From the NCBI RefSeq assembly GCF_037975445.1, contig NZ_CP150254.1, positions 866,001-930,000 of the forward strand: DNA of 64,000 nucleotides. Reading direction: 5' to 3'. Each line of letters opens with the position of its first letter. The stretch's first letter is position 1. Shown here one piece after another: positions 27,661-37,310 of this stretch. The notes under the pieces were generated by a model. The model was not told the DNA's origin. It did not search any database and was given only the letters and a program-made list of their open reading frames with translations. The translations under genes and the position numbers were made by a program. The DNA comes from Peribacillus sp. FSL P2-0133. GTDB taxonomy: Bacteria > Bacillota > Bacilli > Bacillales > DSM-1321.

Positions 27661-28920
27661 TTATTTTAATAGGCGTCTTGCAATTAGATTCAAAAGTTCT
27701 GCACTCCTTGGTAAAACTTCTTCTTGAATATCAAATTTAGGGTGGTGATGTGGTGCAGGAATATCAGTCCCAATAATCATATATGTCCCTTTTCCGCCAA
27801 TATCCTGTACTCTTCGAATCATAAAACTTGCATCTTCGCTACCTGCAGAACCGGATTCCCTGCATGCTTTGATTGTTGAAAAACCATCTACATTCCTGGC
27901 TTCTTCCATGGCCAGTTCGACAAGTTCTTGATCACAACGAATCGTAATTGCTTGACCTATAATTTCAATTTCATGTTCAAGCTCATGCATACCTGCACTA
28001 TGAGCCACGATATTTCGAACACGTTGCTCCACTTCAGCATTTGTTTCTTCGGATACAGACCGGGTCTCAATGACCATTTTTGCATGCGCTGGAATAATAT
28101 TAGCGGCTGTTCCTCCGTTAAGAATACCTACATTTATGCGGGTAGAACCTGAACTGAATCTTGGAATGGCATGTATATTTAATAATGCGGTGGCTGCTCC
28201 TAACAATGCATTTTTCCCTTTTTCCGGAGAAGCACCTGCATGAGAAGATACCCCATGAAAATGGGCGGCCATTTTCGTACTTGCTAAAAAGCCGGAAGAA
28301 CCACCATGAAATTCTCCTAGGGGGACATCTGTGCCAAGGTGCAGACAATATAAATAATCCACATCATTCAAAATCCCTTTTTGTACCATTGAATAGGCAC
28401 CGCGTACTCCCTCTTCAGCTGGTTGAAAAATAAGTTTTACCGTTCCTGCGAAATTCCCATCAGCTAATTTTTCAGCAAGTCCTAAGCCAATTGCTGTATG
28501 GCCATCGTGTGCACAGGCATGCATATTCCCTTCATATTTGGAACGAAAACCGTTTATTTGCGGGAAGTGGTCAGAATCAGTACTTTCCGTAACAGGCAAT
28601 GCATCCATATCAAAGCGGAAAGCTACGGTTGGGCCATCAGTTTTTCCTTTTAATATACCAATGACGGCAGTATATCCACCCTCCATTTCTTGGAGGATTT
28701 TTGGATTGGCGCCATCTTGTAATGCTCTATTAAATGTTTCCTCTAATACTTCTATAGGGGGGACTCCCCGGCGAGAATCACCATCTAAAGCATCTTTTCC
28801 AAATATCACGTTATATTTCAGAGAAGTTAGTGCTTCCACTACCTTTGAAGCAGTTCGAAATTCCGTAAATCCAACTTCTGGATGTTGATGAAGATCACGT
28901 CTTAAAGAAATAATATCCAA
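27661..28920 (-). CDS. M20 amidohydrolase, AbgA-like
   Basis: 419 residues. Metal ligands lie in NMHACAHDGHTAIG, the catalytic Glu in FQPAEEGVRGAY, and late ligands in APHHHPKFD. It starts at TTG 28920 behind TTAGGAG with 9-base spacing. Compared with common peptidases of this family it has an AbgA-type insertion (about residues 40-70, LDGDSRRGVPPIEVL). It is expected to pair with the AbgB-like protein downstream to hydrolyse an N-acyl-glutamate imported by the AbgT-like carrier. Cytoplasmic. Confidence 0.83.
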   Translation of the reverse strand: MDIISLRRDLHQHPEVGFTEFRTASKVVEALTSLKYNVIFGKDALDGDSRRGVPPIEVLEETFNRALQDGANPKILQEMEGGYTAVIGILKGKTDGPTVAFRFDMDALPVTESTDSDHFPQINGFRSKYEGNMHACAHDGHTAIGLGLAEKLADGNFAGTVKLIFQPAEEGVRGAYSMVQKGILNDVDYLYCLHLGTDVPLGEFHGGSSGFLASTKMAAHFHGVSSHAGASPEKGKNALLGAATALLNIHAIPRFSSGSTRINVGILNGGTAANIIPAHAKMVIETRSVSEETNAEVEQRVRNIVAHSAGMHELEHEIEIIGQAITIRCDQELVELAMEEARNVDGFSTIKACRESGSAGSEDASFMIRRVQDIGGKGTYMIIGTDIPAPHHHPKFDIQEEVLPRSAELLNLIARRLLK

Positions 28921-29040
28921 TTCGTTTCACTCCTAATTTATTTGATGATAATTCATATAATACGATTTGGTGTCCAGACCAAGCAGCCCAGCCCCTCAAG
29001 TCGGATAAGGGGCATGCGGGGCACTTGAGATTTTTTCAAA

Positions 29041-30585
29041 TTACGGTAATTTCGGATATACTCCGGGACCAATTGGGAGGCCAAGGAAATACCAAACGAC
29101 TACCAATAGCGTCCAAATGATGAAGATGATAATCGGGTAAGGCAAAATAAGAGAATAATAAGTTCCTAGTTTTGCATCTTTTCGATACTCTTGTAAGAAA
29201 CTTAAGAATAGCGGGACAAATGGAGATACAGGTGCCAATGGCAGTACAGATGAATCCGCTACCCTGAACAACATTTGGGCGAAGGCAGGATGATAGCCTA
29301 ATACCATGAACATTGGGACAAAAACGGGTGCCAATATAGACCATATTGCAGATCCGCTGGCAATGAACATGGAAAGAAGTCCAGATAAGAACATTAGCCC
29401 AATTAGGACAGGTGCACCTTCTATGTTTAGCTGTTCCAAGAGATCTGTGATGGATAAAGCCAAAAATTTACCCATATTACTCCAGTTAAAGCAAGCGACA
29501 AACTGGGAAAGCGGGAAAACCATAATAATAAATCCGGCCATTCCTTTAATTGGGTCCACCAATAATTCCGGAATGTCATTTTGTTTCTTGATTGCTCCCA
29601 CCTTAACTCCATAAGTAATAGAAACTGTAAAAAAGAAGAGTAAGATGATTGCGACAATTCCAGACATGAATGGAGAGGGGAGAATGGCTCCAGTTTCTGG
29701 ATTTCGCAATAGAGCTCCTTCTGGAACGACTAGAACGGCCATAACAGCTATAAAAATCAATGCTGAAATTCCTGTAGCCAGGAGTGCTTTGTTTTGTTGC
29801 TTCGTTAATGGCTCCAATTTTTTATGCTGGCCGCCACCTTCATACTTTCCTAAGCGCGGCTCGACGAATTTATCTGTAATCAAGGATATAACTACCGTTA
29901 GTACGAGAACGGAAGTCGCCATAAAGAACCAGTTATCAGTAACATTAACGGTCAAATTTGCATTCATGCCTTTCGCTACTTCCGAACTAATTCCTGAAAG
30001 CAAGACATCTGTTGTGACGATTAATAAGTTGGCGGTGAAACCTGAACCAACCCCAGCGATGGCAGCGAGCAACCCAGCAACAGGGTGACGTCCCACAGCA
30101 AGGAAAATTAAAGCACCAAGGGGAGGCATAATAACAAGCGCAGCATCAGAAGAAACATGACTAAAAAAGGCAACAAATACAACTAAATAACTAGCGTATT
30201 TCCCTGAGACTTTTAACGACATTTTCCGAATCAAAACTTCTAACAATCCAACTTTTTCTGCTAATCCTACTCCTAGCATAAGAGCTAAAATAGATCCCAG
30301 TGGTAAAAAGCCGGAAAAGTTTTTAATCATATTCGGCAAAATCCATTGGATGCCTTCACGGCTTAAGAGGTTTTGAACTTCCACTTTCTCTCCACTTATG
30401 GGGTCCGATGCCGAAACATGGAAAACTGATAAGAGAGCGGTTACAACAAATAAAAAGGCAATCATATAAATAAATAAGATAAAGGGGTGGGGGATCTTGT
30501 TTCCTATTCGCTCTACTCGATTGAAAAAACCACCCGTTTTATGATTTTGAAGATTAGTTGTATCTTTGATTACTTTTTGTTCCAT
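29041..30585 (-). CDS. abgT: AbgT-family transporter
   Basis: A 514-residue membrane protein with about 12 helices and two re-entrant hairpins. Family signatures are visible: NRVERIGNKIPHPFILFIYM at the N-terminus, SHVSSDAALVIMPPLGALIF in the first half and VADSSVLPLAPVSPFVPLFL near the end. AbgT carriers import p-aminobenzoyl-glutamate or, in some species, export sulfonamides. First gene of a leftward operon with two AbgA/B-like hydrolases, which favours import. The ribosome site is TTAGGAGGAG. The 473 bp to the divergent regulator contain two palindromic motifs. Confidence 0.85.
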   Translation of the reverse strand: MEQKVIKDTTNLQNHKTGGFFNRVERIGNKIPHPFILFIYMIAFLFVVTALLSVFHVSASDPISGEKVEVQNLLSREGIQWILPNMIKNFSGFLPLGSILALMLGVGLAEKVGLLEVLIRKMSLKVSGKYASYLVVFVAFFSHVSSDAALVIMPPLGALIFLAVGRHPVAGLLAAIAGVGSGFTANLLIVTTDVLLSGISSEVAKGMNANLTVNVTDNWFFMATSVLVLTVVISLITDKFVEPRLGKYEGGGQHKKLEPLTKQQNKALLATGISALIFIAVMAVLVVPEGALLRNPETGAILPSPFMSGIVAIILLFFFTVSITYGVKVGAIKKQNDIPELLVDPIKGMAGFIIMVFPLSQFVACFNWSNMGKFLALSITDLLEQLNIEGAPVLIGLMFLSGLLSMFIASGSAIWSILAPVFVPMFMVLGYHPAFAQMLFRVADSSVLPLAPVSPFVPLFLSFLQEYRKDAKLGTYYSLILPYPIIIFIIWTLLVVVWYFLGLPIGPGVYPKLP

Positions 30586-30736
30586 TACATTCTCCTCCTA
30601 AACCTTCTTCCATTTGTAGTTTGTGCGTTTTGCACCATTCCATTTATAAACTTTTTCTCTAAACATGCCTTAAACTCAAATTACCGTCTTTCATCCTTTG
30701 TGAACTTCATTAATTCCTTCCAATATACTGATTTTT

Positions 30737-30770
30737 ATTTAACGAATATTTAACGCTATTTTCGTTAAAT
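30737..30770. promoter_or_regulatory. triple ATTTAACG half-site operator upstream of the abgT-like operon
   Basis: ATTTAACG occurs at 30737 and again exactly 11 bp later at 30748. The second copy pairs with CGTTAAAT at 30763-30770 as a perfect 8-bp inverted repeat with a 7-bp gap. A TATATAAT-like -10 for leftward transcription lies just to its right (about 30771-30783). The spacing of one helical turn suggests cooperative dimer binding, probably by the divergent regulator. Confidence 0.55.
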
Positions 30771-30840
30771 GTATTATATAATTAAGAATAATCTATTTCA
30801 ATAAAATTTTCAGAAAAAAGGGAAAATATTTTCTGGTAAT

Positions 30841-30859
30841 TATTGTTAAATGAACAATA
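30841..30859. promoter_or_regulatory. second palindrome in the abgT/regulator intergenic region
   Basis: TATTGTT-AAATG-AACAATA is a perfect 7-bp inverted repeat about 90 bp from the triple half-site. It has a related TTAAAT centre. It could be an auxiliary operator. Confidence 0.4.
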
Positions 30860-31058
30860 GGATTCGAAACCTTTTAATCAATAAGTCCTGCCACTCTTGA
30901 ACTCACGAAAGATAAGAAACCATATTAAGCAGCACCGTTTATTTATGTCAAACGGTGCTTTACATGCTTTTATATTTGGATCTCATTTATTATTCCCTGT
31001 TAGGGTTGGTTATTTTGATATAATAAAACTAATAGTATGATGTAGGGGTGAAATAAAC

Positions 31059-32363
31059 GTGTATAAAATTGGGGTTGTAGGTCCACTTTCATCTATAAAG
31101 AAAATTCGGGATGTTACTAATGAATTTGAACATGAAATAGATTTTATTGATTTTCCATATGAAGATGCACGTGAGGTAACGGACATTATAAAAAATCACC
31201 AAAGTACTGTAAATGGTTGGTTTTTCTCTGGACCAGTTCCTTATAGAATAGCAAAAGGAATGTTGGATTCAGAGGCCAATTTTACATATTGTCCTCCTGT
31301 AGGATCTAGTTTATATAGATGTTTATTACAAATGTCTGCAGATCAAAAACATTTTTTCGATAAATTATCCATCGATATGATTCGATTGGAAGACTTTTTT
31401 TTGCATGAGTCGCTGCAAGAGCTAGGGATTTCCACCGAACATATTTATGTAAAAACATTTGATGAACAATATGATTATCAAGAAATTGTTCAATTTCATC
31501 TTCAGTTGTGGAGGGAAGGGGAGATACATGCTGTCCTAACCGTTTTACAATCTGTATATGAGGCCTTGAAGAAAGAAAATGTTGCTGTCTACAAAATAAA
31601 TATGACAAAGATGGAAATTCGACAAGCGGTCAAGATTTTGATTGAAAAAGCAAAAAGCACCTATTTTAAAGATAGTCAGATAGGTGTAGAGATTATTGAA
31701 ATTGATCAGTTTGATCAATTTGTGGACGAGGTTAATATTCGTTATCATCTTCAGCATTTGGAGCTGAAAATTAAACAAACATTGCTTTCATTTTGCGAAA
31801 AATTAGATGGATCCCTCATAGAAAATGGAAACGGCCGCTATCAAATATTTAGTTCACGCAAGGCAATTGAACGGGAAATTGGCAGCTTGCAAAGTACTGT
31901 TCAATTACTGGCCCTTGATATGGATGTCTCAGTTGCAGTTGGTATTGGTTTTGGTGAGACGGCTGCATCAGCAGAAATCAATGCCCGCAAGGCGATCCGT
32001 CATTCGAAGAAGCAAGACAGTTCCGGAATTGTTGTTATCCAAGAAGATGGTGTAATGATTGAATCCGTAGGTCAAGAAGAACAATTGGCATATACCTTCC
32101 GTTCTAATGATAAAGAACTGCTAGATAAATTGAATCAGGCTAACATTAGTGTAAAAACGTATAAAAAGATAGAAGCATTGGTTGATCGTATGGGCTGGGA
32201 CGGCTTCACTTCCTCAGACTTAGCTTCTCATTTATCCATGACCGTCCGAAATGCCCAGAGAATTATGAGTAGTTTGAGTGAAAGCGGTTTAGTGGAATAC
32301 AAAGGAGAAGAACTTCAATCACCTCGGGGAAGACCTCGTAAAATTTATATGTTAAAGAAGTAA
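31059..32363 (+). CDS. regulator with N-terminal sensor, GGDEF/cyclase-like core and C-terminal winged helix
   Basis: 434 residues, cytoplasmic. Residues 1-~230 (IGVVGPLSSIKKI...; GWFFSGPVPYRIAKG) look like a two-lobed ligand-sensing region. Residues ~245-350 resemble a degenerate GGDEF/nucleotide-cyclase fold: GNGRYQIFSSR, then VAVGIGFGETAASAEINARK, without the GGDEF loop. Residues ~370-434 are a winged helix (FTSSDLASHLSMTVRNAQRI) with a basic tail, SPRGRPRKIYM. The start is GTG 31059 behind GTAGGGGTG. It is divergent from the abgT-like operon and probably controls it. A paralogue of the same layout is at 38141, beside another amidohydrolase/transporter set. I know no characterised member. 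Confidence 0.75.
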   Translation: MYKIGVVGPLSSIKKIRDVTNEFEHEIDFIDFPYEDAREVTDIIKNHQSTVNGWFFSGPVPYRIAKGMLDSEANFTYCPPVGSSLYRCLLQMSADQKHFFDKLSIDMIRLEDFFLHESLQELGISTEHIYVKTFDEQYDYQEIVQFHLQLWREGEIHAVLTVLQSVYEALKKENVAVYKINMTKMEIRQAVKILIEKAKSTYFKDSQIGVEIIEIDQFDQFVDEVNIRYHLQHLELKIKQTLLSFCEKLDGSLIENGNGRYQIFSSRKAIEREIGSLQSTVQLLALDMDVSVAVGIGFGETAASAEINARKAIRHSKKQDSSGIVVIQEDGVMIESVGQEEQLAYTFRSNDKELLDKLNQANISVKTYKKIEALVDRMGWDGFTSSDLASHLSMTVRNAQRIMSSLSESGLVEYKGEELQSPRGRPRKIYMLKK

Positions 32364-32741
32364 TATCTCGACATTTTTGATATACACGAAAATGCAATTT
32401 GATTACCGAGGAAAGTTTTGAGTATTTCCCTTAATTAACTCTCCTTGGGGTAGCATAACATTGCCATCAAGTTAACAATTTAGAATACCCTCAGAACAAA
32501 ATTTGGGGCTTTCTTGTAACAAAGAAGCTCATTTTATCGTTTTGGAGGTGTCCTATTTTCTTAGCTTGATGGGCATGTGGTGGTACCTCAATAAGCATAT
32601 AAAAGAATCCTCCAATTAAAAAGATCCTTCTAAACTCCAGCTTATAAGATCCATTATATGAACTTTTGAATGTACGTTCGTTACATTCTAATTAGAGAAA
32701 AAATACCCTTGTTCAACTAAAGTGTCAGGATAGTGCAATAA
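32364..32741 (+). other. intergenic region upstream of the lysE remnant
   Basis: No coding signal on either strand and no trace of the missing LysE N-terminus. I see no strong hairpin or promoter. Confidence 0.4.
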
Positions 32742-33290
32742 AGAATTCAATTTATTAAAGGTGGAAAAAAGAATGGAATTATCACAGGCTTGGGTATTGC
32801 TGTTGGTGACTTAATTCATACTCTTGCGGCAGTTGTTGGACTTTCCGCGATATTAATGACATCTACACTTGCTTTTGGAGTTGTTAAATATTTAGGTTCA
32901 GCATACTTAGTTTATTTAGGAATAAGAGCTTTGCTTGAAAAATCAAAAAAAATTGAAAAACCTATTACTAAGAAAGTGAATAATAATCTATCATTTCGTC
33001 AGGCTTTGTTAATTGAATTACTAAACCCTAAGACTTCATTATTTTTCTTAGCTTTCTTACCACAGTTTGTAAAAAGTGATGGTTCCCCAGTGACAATTCA
33101 GCTTTTAATGCTTGGGTTAACATTTGTACTGATGAGCATAATGTATACCACTCTCTTAGTTTTCGTAACAAGTACAATTGGCAACAAGTTATTAGTTAAA
33201 TCTAACAGCAGTTCAAATTGGTTTGGGAAAGTCGGAGGTATAGTCTACATTGGTTTGGGAATAAAGTTAGCTCTTCAAACACACGAATAG
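32742..33290 (+). pseudogene. LysE/RhtB-family amino-acid exporter, N-terminally truncated
   Basis: The open frame, entered after a stop at 32739, encodes FIKGGKKNGIITGLGIAVGD and then ~160 residues of a LysE/RhtB exporter (LIELLNPKTSLFFLAFLPQF is the family's central signature). Full-length members are ~205 residues and begin with a helix ending in T-P-G-P, which is absent here. The only start (TTG 32790) has no good ribosome site and would remove the first helix. Most likely a pseudogene created by a deletion; a terminator at 33343 remains. Confidence 0.7.
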
Positions 33291-33342
33291 ATAAATATAT
33301 TTTTATTCGTTAATCAACTAACAGGTGCAATCGTTCTTTAAA

Positions 33343-33372
33343 GAGCTGTGATGATGATCAGCTCATTTTTTT
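33343..33372 (+). terminator. Rho-independent terminator
   Basis: GAGCTG and CAGCTC pair around TGATGATGAT, followed by ATTTTTTT. Confidence 0.75.
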
Positions 33373-33550
33373 ATGCAACAAATGGAGCAAGTTAGTTTTT
33401 AAAAAAATTATGATAAAATAGGATAAATTTTATTACTCATATCAAACGAGACTTTAGTTTTCTTAAAGAAACTAAGAACCACATTTCCTTATAGTCGGTA
33501 CGCTAATTCCTTTTAATCACCCTTCAAAGTATAAAAGGCGCATTGGGATA

Positions 33551-35341
33551 TTATTTACCAATATATTGATTGAGGAAATGTGCTATTGCCGTATAGGCAG
33601 TAATTTTATTATTTAGTTTTACGATGGAATGACCTTCATTTTCAAAACAGATAAACTTTACAGGGTGATTTCTTGCTATTAATTTATTTACGATTTGTTC
33701 AGATTCTTCAATTGGGACGCGTGGGTCATTAGACCCGTGAAGTACCATCAGCGGACTGGTAATCCGGTCAGCTAGTTTCAATGGATCAATCAGATCATAA
33801 AAGTTTCCGTCCTTTTCAATAGTTCCATATTCAACTTCGCGAAGTTTGCGTCGCCACGGACTGGTTTTTTTAAGAAAAGTTCTGAAACTTGAAATCCCAA
33901 CGAGATCAATTGCAGCAGACCATAATTCCGGATAGTGAGAGATGGCTGCAAGAACCATAAATCCTCCGTAGCTCCCTCCCATAATGGCAACTCTATTAGG
34001 ATCAGCGCATCCTTCTTTCTTTAACCAATCTACTAAAGAAACAAGATCTCTAACGGAGTCCATTCGTTTACGAACATCATCAAGATGAGTATATGTTTTT
34101 CCATATCCTGTACTCCCGCGTACGTTAGGAGTAATTACTGCATAGCCAAGGCTTAGGAAATACTGCAGAACTGGATTGAAAACAGCACGGATTTGGCTTT
34201 CTGGACCCCCATGAACATATAGAATAACAGGAATTTTTTCTGATTGGGTATTTGGCTTGAAGTAAAAGGCAGGTATTTGGAGATTGTCAAAAGATTTAAA
34301 GGAAATAAGAATAGGTTCAATTAATTTATTTTCCAAAAACTTTGTCTGAAGAGATTGAGTAAGCCGTTCTGTCTTCATTTTCCTTAAGTCAACCTGCCAT
34401 ATATCAGACGGATAGGTCGGCCCATTGAATACATAGGCTAATTTTTGATTGTCGGGTGAAAATGTTAAGCTAGTTATCACCCCCATTGGTGTTTTCCATG
34501 TATAAAGGGCACTTGATTTTAGATCTAAAAGAATGCCTCTTGAAATACCTCCTTCATTAATTGAAAAAGCTAACTTTGAATGATCTTTACTCATAGCGAG
34601 GCCTTCAAAGTCCCACTGTCCCACCTCCAGCCAAGTGAGATGTTTTGTTGAAAGATCAATGATCGCGAGCCCAAAAAATTCTCTATCTTGATTTGTTAAT
34701 AAATAGAGATAATCTCCATCCTTGCTGAAATGAGGGTTTTTATAGCTTGCTTCACCCTGATGATCTGTTAACCAGGTCATTTCTCCTGTGCCAAGATTCA
34801 GTAAACCTAAATCGTTATCCAACTGGGAATTTGTTTTCCGAATCAATAATGATTTACAATCAGGAGACCACATGATGGAGGTATAGAGACCATCCTTTGA
34901 CAAAACCATTTGTTTTTCTAATGTTTCGACATTTTGAATATAGATATCGAAATAGGCAGAATGTCGACGATTGCTTGACCAGGCTATCCATTTTCCATCA
35001 GGTGAGAGACCACCATATTCATGTTTATGGTCAGGTGAGTTGGTAAGCGGGATCAGTACACCATCACTCTTGAGTAAAAACAGTTGTTGCTTCTCATTAC
35101 CCCCGACATCCATGCCGATGAATAGTCCGCGTTGTGATGAACTGTTTAAGTATTTAACAAAAGTAATTCGTTCATTAGTAAAAGAAATTCGGGTAGGTTC
35201 ACTTATATCGAAATCCTTTGCCCAAACCTGCGGTAAACCAGAATAATCAGCAATAAAGAATAACTTATTACTTTTAGGATCATAAACAGGGTTACTGACA
35301 GTTCCAACAGACAAATATGATTTGATGCCAATTTCTTTCAT
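33551..35341 (-). CDS. S9-family prolyl oligopeptidase / acylaminoacyl-peptidase-like
   Basis: 596 residues. Residues ~1-330 form a WD/TolB-like beta-propeller (repeats such as LSPDGKWIAWSSNR, FSKDGDYLYLLTN, FSPDNQKLAYVF). The C-terminal alpha/beta hydrolase has GGSYGGFM (nucleophile Ser), Asp in HGSNDPRVP and His in ENEGHS. No signal peptide, so cytoplasmic. Such enzymes trim oligopeptides or acylated peptides that fit inside the propeller. The ribosome site is TTAAGGAG. Monocistronic; it fits the peptide/amide-scavenging theme, but no operon link is visible. Confidence 0.87.
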   Translation of the reverse strand: MKEIGIKSYLSVGTVSNPVYDPKSNKLFFIADYSGLPQVWAKDFDISEPTRISFTNERITFVKYLNSSSQRGLFIGMDVGGNEKQQLFLLKSDGVLIPLTNSPDHKHEYGGLSPDGKWIAWSSNRRHSAYFDIYIQNVETLEKQMVLSKDGLYTSIMWSPDCKSLLIRKTNSQLDNDLGLLNLGTGEMTWLTDHQGEASYKNPHFSKDGDYLYLLTNQDREFFGLAIIDLSTKHLTWLEVGQWDFEGLAMSKDHSKLAFSINEGGISRGILLDLKSSALYTWKTPMGVITSLTFSPDNQKLAYVFNGPTYPSDIWQVDLRKMKTERLTQSLQTKFLENKLIEPILISFKSFDNLQIPAFYFKPNTQSEKIPVILYVHGGPESQIRAVFNPVLQYFLSLGYAVITPNVRGSTGYGKTYTHLDDVRKRMDSVRDLVSLVDWLKKEGCADPNRVAIMGGSYGGFMVLAAISHYPELWSAAIDLVGISSFRTFLKKTSPWRRKLREVEYGTIEKDGNFYDLIDPLKLADRITSPLMVLHGSNDPRVPIEESEQIVNKLIARNHPVKFICFENEGHSIVKLNNKITAYTAIAHFLNQYIGK

Positions 35342-35618
35342 ACATTCACTCCTTAAAATGTGCTAAAAAAGAGAGGAATTGAGATAGCCCAAATAATAAA
35401 AAGCTCAAAAAGGTTTAATTACGTTTCACAACCATTATATTTAGATGCATTATATATCATGTACTTCATATCTTGGCTATGAGTGCCGAAAATAGTTGAG
35501 AACTAGATTTTCGGGAATGTTTTTATAAGGTTTTTTCCATAAGCAAATCTATAAAAGTAGTGAGCTATTTTAGTCTTTAATCATCAAATCCAGAAGGGAA
35601 ACCCTCCTAGCATATTTC

Positions 35619-35663
35619 AAAGGGGGTCACAAAAATTTTATTTTAATTTTTGTGACCCCCTTT
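35619..35663. terminator. long perfect hairpin terminator
   Basis: AAAGGGGGTCACAAAAATT pairs over 19 bp with its complement around a 7-nt loop, followed by GTTTTTTT. It can serve both directions and lies between two leftward units, 86 bp past the end of the membrane-protein gene at 35750. Confidence 0.85.
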
Positions 35664-35749
35664 GTTTTTTTATCCATAACACCAAATTGGCATGTACTTT
35701 TTCGTATTTAGCAAGTTTGTTTGTTAGATTCCTATAACACGGTCGATTG

Positions 35750-36130
35750 TTATTGAAACCATCGATAAAATTTCCAAATAATGAGCATGAAGATCATGTA
35801 TCCGAAAAGGGAATAAGAATGTTGCCATGCTTCGCTATGAGTAAACAATCCTAAATTCTCCGAAAACGATTCGGAAACACTTATACAAAGTCCAATCAAA
35901 ACGATAAACAGTATTCTTGATAATTCAGTCAACGCTTTAGCGATCCATAAAAAGAGCGTAGTAAAGATTGGCAATATCAATAATGTAAAAGCGACATTGA
36001 TTGTAAATATACCTGGGAATGGTCTTGCCGGAAAGGAATACATTTGTTTACCTACAAACAGTAAGTCTAAATACGTTCCGATGAAACAAGAGAAAATTAT
36101 TGTGGCTACAAAAGCCCGATGGTTACTCAT
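35750..36130 (-). CDS. small multipass membrane protein (CBO0543-like)
   Basis: 126 residues from ATG 36130, which overlaps the end of the DUF2515 gene (ATGAGTAA), so the two are translationally coupled; the longer frame upstream is not native. About four hydrophobic segments: FVATIIFSCFIGTYLDLLF, INVAFTLLILPIFTTLFLWI, ILFIVLIGLCISVS and YMIFMLIIWKFYRW. The pattern recalls the CBO0543 family of Bacillus, whose function is unknown. Confidence 0.68.
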   Translation of the reverse strand: MSNHRAFVATIIFSCFIGTYLDLLFVGKQMYSFPARPFPGIFTINVAFTLLILPIFTTLFLWIAKALTELSRILFIVLIGLCISVSESFSENLGLFTHSEAWQHSYSLFGYMIFMLIIWKFYRWFQ

Positions 36131-37310
36131 ATTCTGCTTCTTCTCGGAGTAAGACGTTTTTTTTTGCCAGAATGGCAAGTTCAATTTTTTCAAGCGTTGT
36201 GCAGTATTCATCATAAATCTCCCCATCTATATTTTCTCCCTTATCGATTAAGTAGTCCATGATGTGCCAGTCTTCAAACCAGTCTTTGCTTTCCTCCTCC
36301 TCATGATTAAGATCTTTCCATGTGTATATTAATCGAGGACTGTATAAACGATCCGCACCTTTTCTTAATTGGCATTTTTTTGTTCGACGTTTATAAAATG
36401 CACGGGAGAATGATTCGTTTACATCATTAAACAAATGCGGCCAGTAGTCTTTTCGCGAACCGGTATGTGGATGATCATGAGCCCAATCTACTACTCCTGA
36501 TAAGATGTTCTCACGGCTAAACAGCAGTGAGTATAATCGCTTGCCCAGCAATATTCGCTCATGAAGGGAGGTGAAATGCTTCATTGTATTCCCGACTAGT
36601 AATGTTTCTTGTTTGGTCTCATCCTTATAGTATGGAAAAAGAATGTGATTAAAGCGAAAAAAATCATAAAGTTTGAATCCAATACTATTTAGTACGGTCT
36701 TTTTAAAATGGGCATTTTGAATGACCCTTTTTTCTAAATAGCTTTGTTCATTAATAACAGTGGCAATGGCTAATATATACTGGTCGCCTGTTCTCCAAAA
36801 ATGGTTCCACAACGTTTCCATAAACGTTGATACATTGAAAAAAGGTAGAAGATGAAACAGTCTTTTTGATCTTTTGACACTTTGTTCATACAACAAAAAT
36901 TGTGGGTACACATCTTGGAAGATTAACCAGTTCCCTCGTTCCAAAAAAGAAAAGAAGATAAGTTGATCTTTTTCCGACAATAGTCTTGTATATAAATCCC
37001 CTTTTAAATCCGTCATATTCCAACCGCCATTACGCGATACCATATGTCCAAGTAGTGCCCAGTGTATTTCTGGGTAACGGAGGTAAAACTGAAAATAGGC
37101 ATGAGTTCGTGTCACATTATTATTGTTGTGTTGTCTTGTTCGTTCTTTTATTTCATGTATTAACATTGTCTCTTCTCCCGTTAACTCCCACGTTTTAACA
37201 GCAGTCTGTTTTTTACTTTTTTTCTTTAATTCATCTTTTACATCTAAAAGAGAATACGGAAACGTCTTGGAAAATCCGTTCCATTTCCTTTTCCAATCGT
37301 TATGATGCAT
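36123..37310 (-). CDS. DUF2515 protein (YppC-like)
   Basis: 395 residues from ATG 37310, which has GGGAGGAAGAAG just upstream; an in-frame ATG at 37331 lacks a ribosome site. TRHNNNNVTRTHAY-type start, HWALLGHMVSRNGGWNMTDL and DWAHDHPHTGSRKDYWPHLF are characteristic of the Bacillus DUF2515/YppC family. Rich in aromatic residues, no catalytic motif known, no signal peptide. Function unknown. Coupled by an 8-bp overlap to a small membrane protein, which hints that the two act together. Confidence 0.8.
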   Translation of the reverse strand: MHHNDWKRKWNGFSKTFPYSLLDVKDELKKKSKKQTAVKTWELTGEETMLIHEIKERTRQHNNNNVTRTHAYFQFYLRYPEIHWALLGHMVSRNGGWNMTDLKGDLYTRLLSEKDQLIFFSFLERGNWLIFQDVYPQFLLYEQSVKRSKRLFHLLPFFNVSTFMETLWNHFWRTGDQYILAIATVINEQSYLEKRVIQNAHFKKTVLNSIGFKLYDFFRFNHILFPYYKDETKQETLLVGNTMKHFTSLHERILLGKRLYSLLFSRENILSGVVDWAHDHPHTGSRKDYWPHLFNDVNESFSRAFYKRRTKKCQLRKGADRLYSPRLIYTWKDLNHEEEESKDWFEDWHIMDYLIDKGENIDGEIYDEYCTTLEKIELAILAKKNVLLREEAEYE

